From Chloroflexia bacterium (GTDB lineage: Bacteria > Chloroflexota > Chloroflexia > QHBQ01 > JADMIH01), in assembly GCA_025927935.1 (NCBI GenBank), contig JAICKM010000226.1:1-9284 (forward strand): a stretch of 9,284 nucleotides of DNA, given 5' to 3'. The stretch's first letter is position 1. Each line of letters opens with the position of its first letter. The position numbers and the translations under genes were made by a program. Positions 1 through 4,930 of the stretch are shown here, piece by piece. Under the pieces are notes generated by a model that had not been told where the DNA came from, did no database searches, and saw only the letters and a program-made list of their open reading frames with translations.

Positions 1-24
1 ACGGATGCCGGGGTGGAGAGGGTA

Positions 25-53
25 TTCCGGAACCCGGTATTTTTGGCTATAAT
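25..53 (+). promoter_or_regulatory. Candidate promoter of the small membrane-protein gene
   Basis: A perfect TATAAT -10 hexamer lies at 48-53. At 17-bp spacing the -35 position (25-30) reads TTCCGG, which matches TTGACA poorly. That position falls inside the 8-bp palindrome TTCCGGAA (25-32), so an activator or other DNA-binding protein might substitute for -35 recognition; this is inference. Transcription would start near 60 and leave a leader of about 60 nt before the ATG at 119, with a good Shine-Dalgarno run at 103-111. Confidence 0.5.
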
Positions 54-118
54 GAGATTGGTGGTGCGTGGCGCTCGGCGTCCGAACGGGCGGCGGGGTG
101 CCAAGGGGGGGTGGCGCG

Positions 119-454
119 ATGGCGAAGTTGCCGCAAGCGGACTTCAACTCCAACGACCGTGCCCATTTCGCGTTTCTGGATGACGACGGCGAGGCGGGCG
201 GCGCGACCGCACCGCCGGTGGCCCTGTTCGCGCCCCCGGTGCGGGGGGCCGGCCCGCTTACCTCGCGGCCCATCCCGGTGAACCCGGAGAACGGCTGGCA
301 AGCCCTCGACGCCGATTACCGCATCCTGCCGGAGCCGCCCACGGCGCTGCCGCTGACCGAGTTATTGCGCCGGAACGCGGCGCCGGGGGCCGTGTACCAG
401 CGCGCCCGGCTGGAGCCGCCCGCGCTCCTTGGCTGGGTGATCCTCTCCTGTTAG
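119..454 (+). CDS. Unrecognised membrane protein, 5' part, ended by in-frame TAG
   Basis: This is a 111-residue frame starting at ATG 119, preceded by a purine-rich Shine-Dalgarno run (AAGGGGGGG, 103-111) at good spacing. An upstream GTG at 68 would add only 17 Gly/Arg-rich residues and lacks a ribosome binding site, so I did not use it. The N-terminal ~90 residues are soluble and rich in Ala, Pro and acidic residues. The last ten (ALLGWVILSC) begin a hydrophobic segment that is cut off by TAG at 452-454. The next codon continues in the same frame into another 98 coding-like codons, including the rest of that hydrophobic segment. The most economical reading is one ~210-codon gene (119-751) broken by a nonsense change or a sequencing error. 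I do not recognise the family and assign no function. Confidence 0.55.
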   Translation: MAKLPQADFNSNDRAHFAFLDDDGEAGGATAPPVALFAPPVRGAGPLTSRPIPVNPENGWQALDADYRILPEPPTALPLTELLRRNAAPGAVYQRARLEPPALLGWVILSC

Positions 455-466
455 TGGCTGGGCGCT

Positions 467-751
467 GTGCCCTGGCTCAGCCTCGGGCTGGCGATGATCG
501 TCTTCTCCCTGTTCATGCGCCGCACCTTCGCCCTGTGCGGCATGGAGGGCCATGCGGCAATCTACCGGGCGCCGGGCTTCGGGCAGATGCTGCTGGGCGT
601 GGTCGCCATGACCGGGCCGGGGCCGTTCGCGCCCCTACTCGGTATGTACGTCGCCGGTGTGCTGCTGGCGTGGGTCTTCGTCGAGGGCCGCTATATGTAC
701 CGCGTCGAACGGCAGAACCTCCAGCAGCAGCCCGCGCCGCTGCTGTTCTGA
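467..751 (+). CDS. Unrecognised membrane protein, 3' part, same frame as upstream piece
   Basis: This frame continues that of 119-454 after the TAG. The first possible start after the stop is GTG 467, with no convincing Shine-Dalgarno, so independent translation would need reinitiation or read-through. The product from 467 is 94 residues: a hydrophobic segment (residues ~2-16, WLSLGLAMIVFSLFM) followed by Arg-Arg, a short loop, and a second long hydrophobic stretch (residues ~38-70) ending in charged residues and a Gln-rich tail. Together with the ten hydrophobic residues before the TAG, the first membrane segment would be of normal or generous length, which supports an originally continuous two-helix membrane protein. 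It ends 39 bp before the convergent PRTase-like gene, and no clear terminator hairpin is visible in the gap. Family unknown. Confidence 0.5.
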   Translation: MPWLSLGLAMIVFSLFMRRTFALCGMEGHAAIYRAPGFGQMLLGVVAMTGPGPFAPLLGMYVAGVLLAWVFVEGRYMYRVERQNLQQQPAPLLF

Positions 752-790
752 ACCGCGCCGCCAATCACCGCAGGCGCTCCGCGCGTAGCC

Positions 791-1720
791 CTAACGGTTC
801 AACTCCCGCACCAGCGCGCGGAACCAGGCGTGCGCCATCGCGGGCTGGCGGCTCAACTCCCGCGCGAACCGTGCCCGGTGGGCGCGCGCCCGCCCGGCAT
901 CAAAGAGCGCCACCGCCCGGCCTAGCGCCATCAGCGTAGGCGTGTCGTAGCGCGGTAGCGTGATCGTCGGGTCGGCCCAGCGCCAGGGCGGGAACGACTG
1001 CGTGAGCTTGGTCTGCGCGCCGGCCAGGTAATAAAAGAAGCCGCCGGGGATCGCGACATTCTTGATCGCCCCTGGCTCCAGCCGGGCCACCCAATCGGCG
1101 TGCTGCTGCCAGCGCCAGGTTTTCGGGCTGGTCTTGGCCTGCGGCGTCAGGCCCACGATGCGCAGCTTGCGCCGGACGGCGTCCCAATCGCCGCCCAGTT
1201 CCCGGCACCACTGGTACAAGAACCCGATCAGCTGCTCCAGCGTCCCGCCGGAGGCCACGACATCCACGAAGGCCACCGGCCGTTCGCGCCGGACCAGGCC
1301 GGGCGGATCCAGCGCCAGGTGCCCCAGGTAGCGTCTGAACTCGTGGACTGCCGCCGGATCGCTTTGCGCGATCCCGGTGAGGCTGTAGCCGCGCGCCGAG
1401 AAATGCAACAGATGGGGGCGCCCGGCCCAGGGGGTGCCGAACAGGAGGCCGCTGAGGTAGTCAAACAGGCTTTCGGGCGAGCGCCCCACAAAGTAGAGGT
1501 CCGCGTCGCCCGCGAAGGCCAGGGCGCGCGCTCCGCTACGCACCAGTTCGCGCATGAACCAGGCGTACTGCGCGCTCCCCGTGCGCGGGCTGTCGTTCCA
1601 CGGCGAGCCGGTTAGCTCCTGCTCTATCCAGGCATAAGGGTCCGCGACCGGCCCGTCGAGGAGCCGGCCCAACTGGCTGCGCTTCGTGATGTCCCAGCGG
1701 AAGGGGTAGATCGGTTGCAT
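791..1720 (-). CDS. Putative phosphoribosyltransferase-like protein
   Basis: The product has 309 residues from ATG 1720. An in-frame TTG at 1741 would add seven residues, but both starts have weak ribosome binding sites, so the start is uncertain. The best functional clue is residues 149-161, where VAFVDVVASGGTL resembles the PRPP-binding loop of type I phosphoribosyltransferases (typically hydrophobic strand, Asp-Asp, V/I-x-A/S-T/S-G-G-T). Here only one of the two acidic residues is kept. An earlier strand-turn-helix (LYFVGRSPESLFDYL, residues 75-89) would fit the first strand and loop of the same fold. The C-terminal third (from ~residue 195) is rich in Trp and aromatic residues, then Arg/Ala-rich helices, and looks family-specific. 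There is no signal peptide or membrane segment, so it is presumably cytoplasmic. It is divergent from the lipoprotein-hydrolase gene and convergent with the broken membrane gene. Coding potential is strong; the PRTase assignment rests on the motif alone and no substrate can be named. Confidence 0.6.
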   Translation of the reverse strand: MQPIYPFRWDITKRSQLGRLLDGPVADPYAWIEQELTGSPWNDSPRTGSAQYAWFMRELVRSGARALAFAGDADLYFVGRSPESLFDYLSGLLFGTPWAGRPHLLHFSARGYSLTGIAQSDPAAVHEFRRYLGHLALDPPGLVRRERPVAFVDVVASGGTLEQLIGFLYQWCRELGGDWDAVRRKLRIVGLTPQAKTSPKTWRWQQHADWVARLEPGAIKNVAIPGGFFYYLAGAQTKLTQSFPPWRWADPTITLPRYDTPTLMALGRAVALFDAGRARAHRARFARELSRQPAMAHAWFRALVRELNR

Positions 1721-1761
1721 ATATGAACCTGTGGCTCGCAATCTCCAGTACTACGCTTGCA

Positions 1762-1786
1762 GGGTTGTCCGTCTGAAGGACAACCC
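1762..1786. repeat. Perfect 9-bp inverted repeat (hairpin) in the divergent intergenic region
   Basis: GGGTTGTCC (1762-1770) and GGACAACCC (1778-1786) are exact reverse complements separated by a 7-nt loop. The hairpin lies 42 bp upstream of the leftward gene's ATG, so it would sit in that gene's 5' leader if transcription starts near 1822. No T-run follows on either strand, so an ordinary rho-independent terminator is unlikely. It could be an operator, an RNA structural element, or one copy of a dispersed palindromic repeat. The sequence alone cannot decide between these. Confidence 0.6.
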
Positions 1787-1828
1787 GCGTAAGGCTAGCG
1801 CGCGGTGCCGTATTCCCTATATTGTCGC

Positions 1829-1857
1829 AGAATATGGCCGCGCCCGGTTCCGTCCAA
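1829..1857 (-). promoter_or_regulatory. Weak candidate promoter for the PRTase-like gene
   Basis: Read on the minus strand, TTGGAC (1852-1857) and TATTCT (1829-1834) are separated by exactly 17 bp. The matches to TTGACA and TATAAT are modest (3/6 and 4/6). A start near 1822 would give a leader of about 100 nt containing the 9-bp hairpin. Its -35 element lies only 7 bp from the -35 of the rightward promoter, back to back. Confidence 0.3.
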
Positions 1858-1864
1858 AGTCTCA

Positions 1865-1892
1865 TTGACAGATCGCGCGATTGTTGTATGAT
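1865..1892 (+). promoter_or_regulatory. Strong sigma70-type promoter for the lipoprotein hydrolase gene
   Basis: A perfect TTGACA -35 (1865-1870) and a TATGAT -10 (1887-1892, 5/6 match) are separated by 16 bp. Transcription would begin near 1899, giving a leader of about 48 nt before ATG 1948. This promoter probably also serves the second hydrolase gene, which has no recognisable promoter of its own in the 127-bp gap. Confidence 0.7.
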
Positions 1893-1947
1893 TGTGTTAA
1901 AGATATGCGACAACTTGCGCCGGGAGAGCGACAAGAGAGGGGTCGAT

Positions 1948-3387
1948 ATGAAGCGCTCTAGCTATTGGCTGCTGCTGGGCCTGCTGGCCCTGGTATTGAC
2001 CGCTTGTGGGGATCCGGCGCCCACACCCGTGCCGGCCCCGGCCACCCCGCCCGCAGCCACGCCCACGCCAGCGGAGGCGGCGGCAACTGCGGCCCCGAGC
2101 GCGACCGACCGGGTCCCCGCCGCCACCCAATTCGTCGCCGACCTGCACGCCGGGAAGTTCGACGCAGCCGAAAGTATCTTCGACTCTACGATGAAGACCC
2201 AGATGCCCGCCGATAAGCTGCGCGATACCTGGGCCACCCTGGAGTTGCAGGCGGGCGCTTTCCAGCAAGTGCTGAGCACACGCACGGCGCGCGTCCAGGA
2301 GTACGACGTCGTCTTCGTCACCGCCGCTTTCGAGAAGCAGCCCATCGACATCCGGGTCGTCTTCAACGATCAGGGGCAGGTCAGCGGGCTGTTCTTCGCT
2401 CCGGCGGCCACCGGCAGCCCGACCGTCCCCGCGCCGGCGGGCACGCCGGGCGCGTATACCAATCCGGACAGCTTCACCGACACCGCGATCGAAGTTCATA
2501 GTGGCGACTGGGTCTTGCCCGGCACGCTGAGCATGCCGAAGGGCGCCGGGCCGTTCCCCGGCGTGGTCCTCATCGCCGGGTCCGGGCCGGAGGACCAGGA
2601 TGAGACGATTGGACCGAACAAGCCGTTCCGCGATCTCGCCGGAGGGCTGGCCTCGGCGGGCATCGCCGTGTTGCGCTATGACAAGCGCACCCACGCCGAC
2701 CCGCAACGCGCCGCGCTGATCCCCAATATCACCGTCAAGGAAGAAGTGACCGACGACGCGCTGACCGCCCTGGCGTTGCTGCGGCAGACGCCCGGCGTGG
2801 ACGCCAAGCGCGTGTTCCTGCTGGGGCACAGCCTGGGCGGCATGCTGGCCCCGCGCATCGCCCAGGCCGATCCACAGATCGCCGGGTTGGTCATCCTGGC
2901 CGGGCCGACCCAACCCTTCGAGGACGCCATTCTGGAGCAATACACCTACATCGCGTCGCTGGGCGGCGCGAACGGCCAGGCCGCCCAGCGGGAGCTAGCG
3001 CAGATCAAGGAGCAGGTGGCCCGCGTGAAGGACCCCAACCTGTCGGCCGATACCCCGGCCAGCGATCTGCCGCTGGGCGTCCCCGCGTCGTACTGGCTCG
3101 ACCTGCGCGACTACCACCCCGCGCAGGTCGCCAAAACCCTGCCCCAGCCGATGCTCATCCTGCGCGGCAGTGCCGATTACCAGGTCACGGCCCAGGATAT
3201 GCAGGGCTGGCAAGACGCCCTGAGCGGGCGTGACAACGTCACGCTGAAAACCTATCCCGGCCTCTACCATCTGTTCATGCCCAGCCAGGCGGCGGCGGGC
3301 ACCGGCACGCCCGCCGACTATGAGGTGGCGGGACATGTCGCGCCTGAAGTGGTGGGTGACGTGGCGGCCTGGATCAACGCACATTAA
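1948..3387 (+). CDS. Lipoprotein with DUF3887-like domain and alpha/beta hydrolase domain
   Basis: The product has 479 residues. ATG 1948 is supported by a strong Shine-Dalgarno run (AGAGAGGGG) about 7 nt upstream and by the sensible N-terminus it gives; in-frame starts further upstream add residues with no signal function. Residues 1-20 form a lipoprotein signal peptide: basic KR, hydrophobic Leu-rich core, lipobox LTAC with Cys20 as the lipidated residue. A disordered Pro/Ala/Thr linker (~21-52) leads to a DUF3887-like domain (~55-153), often a fold for substrate or partner contact. The hydrolase domain (~178-479) opens with GDWVLPGTLSMP, has the oxyanion-region motif AGSGPEDQDE (210-219), the nucleophile elbow GHSLGG with Ser295, a probable acid Asp410 (GSADYQ) and His441 (YPGLYHLF). 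It should act at the outer membrane face as a serine esterase-like hydrolase with unknown substrate. It heads a likely two-gene unit with its paralogue at 3515. Confidence 0.92.
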   Translation: MKRSSYWLLLGLLALVLTACGDPAPTPVPAPATPPAATPTPAEAAATAAPSATDRVPAATQFVADLHAGKFDAAESIFDSTMKTQMPADKLRDTWATLELQAGAFQQVLSTRTARVQEYDVVFVTAAFEKQPIDIRVVFNDQGQVSGLFFAPAATGSPTVPAPAGTPGAYTNPDSFTDTAIEVHSGDWVLPGTLSMPKGAGPFPGVVLIAGSGPEDQDETIGPNKPFRDLAGGLASAGIAVLRYDKRTHADPQRAALIPNITVKEEVTDDALTALALLRQTPGVDAKRVFLLGHSLGGMLAPRIAQADPQIAGLVILAGPTQPFEDAILEQYTYIASLGGANGQAAQRELAQIKEQVARVKDPNLSADTPASDLPLGVPASYWLDLRDYHPAQVAKTLPQPMLILRGSADYQVTAQDMQGWQDALSGRDNVTLKTYPGLYHLFMPSQAAAGTGTPADYEVAGHVAPEVVGDVAAWINAH

Positions 3388-3419
3388 TCGCGCCCGCCGG
3401 CTCCGGTGCTCCGCCATCG

Positions 3420-3482
3420 GTAGGGGCCGGTTGCAACTGGCCCGGCAAGCGTCGCTGTAGGGGCCGGTTGCAACCCAGCCCC
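3420..3482. repeat. Two direct copies of an 18-bp palindrome-bearing repeat between the hydrolase genes
   Basis: GTAGGGGCCGGTTGCAAC occurs at 3420-3437 and 3457-3474, with a 37-bp period. Each copy sits in an inverted repeat centred on TTGCAA. The first (3424-3443) pairs over ten positions per arm, with one G-T mismatch. The second keeps a perfect GGTTGCAACC core (3466-3475), and its outer arms GGGGC (3460-3464) and GCCCC (3478-3482) also pair across a small internal loop. No T-run follows. Candidates are a dispersed intergenic repeat family, an mRNA-processing or attenuation element between the two paralogues, or a regulator site. The structure is certain; the role is not. Confidence 0.75.
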
Positions 3483-3514
3483 GCGCCTCCATCCAGCGCT
3501 AGAAAGAGGACCAT

Positions 3515-4897
3515 ATGAAACTGCGTACCCACTTGATGCTGCTGGCCCTGGCGACCCTGGCCGCCCAGACCTCGCCCGGCGCCGCCGGCACCCCGCCTGC
3601 GCCGCCGGAGCGCGCCCCGGAAACGGAGGCCCACAATATTGCCACCGCCACGCGCTTTGTCGACGCGCTGGGCGCGGACCAGTTCGAGTTTGCCGCCGGG
3701 CAATTCGCTCCGGCGGTGCAGGCGCAACTCCCGGCCGAGCAGCTGCGGGCCGTCTGGCAGGGCTTCCTCGACCAGTACGGCGCCTACGCGCAGCAGGTCG
3801 CGGCGGTCGCCCAGAAGGTTCGCGGCTTCGACGCCGTGGTCGTTACCTGCGAGTTCGCGCACGGCGCGCTCGACCTGACCGTTGTGTTCGACGGTGCGGG
3901 GCAGATTGCCGGGATCTTCGCCGCGCCCGCCGCGGGGAGCGTCTCGGCCGAGAGCGCGCCCCCGCCCTACGTGCAGCCGGACCGCTTCGCCGAAAGGGCG
4001 GTCGAGGTCCACAGCGGCGACTGGGTCTTGCCGGGCACGGTGAGCATGCCGCAGGGGGCGGGGCCGGTCTCTGCGGTGGTGCTGGTGCATGGCTCCGGCC
4101 CGCAGGACCAGGACGAGACCATCGGCCCGAACAAGCCGTTCCGCGACCTGGCCTGGGGGCTGGCCTCGGCGGGCATCGCCGTGCTGCGCTACGACAAGCG
4201 CACTTACGCCGCCCCGCAGCGCGCCAGGGAGATCCAGCATATCACCGCCAAGGAGGAAGTGATCGACGACGCGGTGGCCGCGCTGGCCCTGCTGCGACAA
4301 ACGCCGGGCGTGGACCCGCGACGAGTCTTCCTGCTGGGGCACAGCCTGGGCGGCATGCTGGCCCCGCGCATCGCCCAGGCCGATCCGCAGGTGGCCGGGG
4401 TGATCATCCTCGCCGGGCTTACGCAACCACTGGAGGACACAATCCTCGATCAATATACCTATATCGCCTCGCTGGGCGGGCCGAACGGGCACGCCGCGCA
4501 GCAGCAGTTAGACCAGATCCAGCAACAGGTTGCGCGTGCCAAGGATCCGGCCCTCACGCCGGATACCCCCGCCTCGGAACTGCCGCTGGGCATCTCCGCC
4601 TCGTACTTGCTCGATCTGCGCGCCAACATGCCCACCGCCATCGCCAAAACGCTGCCCCAGCCGATGCTCATTCTGCGCGGCGGCACCGACTACCAGGTCA
4701 CGGCCAAAGACACGCAAGGCTGGCAAGACGCCCTGCGCGGCCGTGACGACGTGACCTTCAAGACCTATCCGGGCCTCTACCACCTGTTCATGCCCAGCCA
4801 GGCCCCCGCCCACAGCACCCCCGCCGACTACATGATCCCCGGCCACGTCGCCCCCGACGTCGTGGACGACATCGCCACCTGGATCAAGGGGCACTGA
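3515..4897 (+). CDS. Secreted DUF3887-like / alpha/beta hydrolase, paralogue of the upstream gene
   Basis: The product has 460 residues from ATG 3515, with AAAGAGGA just upstream as ribosome binding site. The N-terminus (MKLRTHLMLLALATLAAQTS) looks like a signal peptide with likely cleavage near residues 17-25, but it has no lipobox Cys, so the product is probably released or only loosely held, unlike its lipidated neighbour. The DUF3887-like domain covers ~40-138 and the hydrolase domain ~160-460. Catalytic candidates are Ser277 in GHSLGG, Asp392 in GGTDYQ and His423 in YPGLYHLF; the oxyanion-region motif is HGSGPQDQDE (192-201). By eye the hydrolase domain is about three-quarters or more identical to the upstream protein, while the DUF3887 part is only about one-third identical. 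It probably shares the promoter at 1865. It ends 33 bp from the convergent nSTAND gene, and no obvious terminator hairpin is seen in that gap. Confidence 0.9.
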   Translation: MKLRTHLMLLALATLAAQTSPGAAGTPPAPPERAPETEAHNIATATRFVDALGADQFEFAAGQFAPAVQAQLPAEQLRAVWQGFLDQYGAYAQQVAAVAQKVRGFDAVVVTCEFAHGALDLTVVFDGAGQIAGIFAAPAAGSVSAESAPPPYVQPDRFAERAVEVHSGDWVLPGTVSMPQGAGPVSAVVLVHGSGPQDQDETIGPNKPFRDLAWGLASAGIAVLRYDKRTYAAPQRAREIQHITAKEEVIDDAVAALALLRQTPGVDPRRVFLLGHSLGGMLAPRIAQADPQVAGVIILAGLTQPLEDTILDQYTYIASLGGPNGHAAQQQLDQIQQQVARAKDPALTPDTPASELPLGISASYLLDLRANMPTAIAKTLPQPMLILRGGTDYQVTAKDTQGWQDALRGRDDVTFKTYPGLYHLFMPSQAPAHSTPADYMIPGHVAPDVVDDIATWIKGH

Positions 4898-4930
4898 TGC
4901 GTTATTCACCGCCGACCCGCGGAGGGAGTG

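Larger units (their letters stand above)
1822..1913. repeat. Spaced 8-bp inverted repeat bracketing the divergent promoters
   Basis: TTGTCGCA (1822-1829) and its exact reverse complement TGCGACAA (1906-1913) lie almost symmetrically around the two back-to-back -35 boxes. Each arm falls close to a predicted transcription start. This is the geometry expected of paired half-sites or operators for a regulator acting on both genes, but an 8-bp match in a region of this size can arise by chance. Confidence 0.35.

Noticed and set aside
68..118. GTG start at 68 for the small membrane protein
   Set aside because: It has no ribosome binding site, sits within about 10 bp of the predicted transcription start, and adds a Gly/Arg-rich run. 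ATG 119 has a clear Shine-Dalgarno.
454..939. Plus-strand open frame crossing from the broken membrane gene into the PRTase-like gene
   Set aside because: Arg/Pro/Ala-rich low-complexity product overlapping two better-supported frames, with no ribosome binding site.
1822..1947. N-terminal extension of the lipoprotein gene back to 1822
   Set aside because: It would overlap the promoter elements and place 42 extra residues before a perfect signal peptide. ATG 1948 has the strong ribosome binding site.
1897..2940. Minus-strand open frame opposite the lipoprotein hydrolase
   Set aside because: It is fully overlapped by a gene with catalytic motifs and a signal peptide, and its composition is that of a GC-rich shadow frame. 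The similar one at 3374-4492 is rejected for the same reason.
3420..3482. CRISPR-like repeat pair
   Set aside because: There are only two copies, the repeat is short (18 bp) and itself part of a palindrome reaching into the would-be spacer, and there are no cas genes.
3388..3514. Rho-independent terminator between the hydrolase genes
   Set aside because: The hairpins are GC-rich but no T-run follows either of them, so a standard terminator is not supported.
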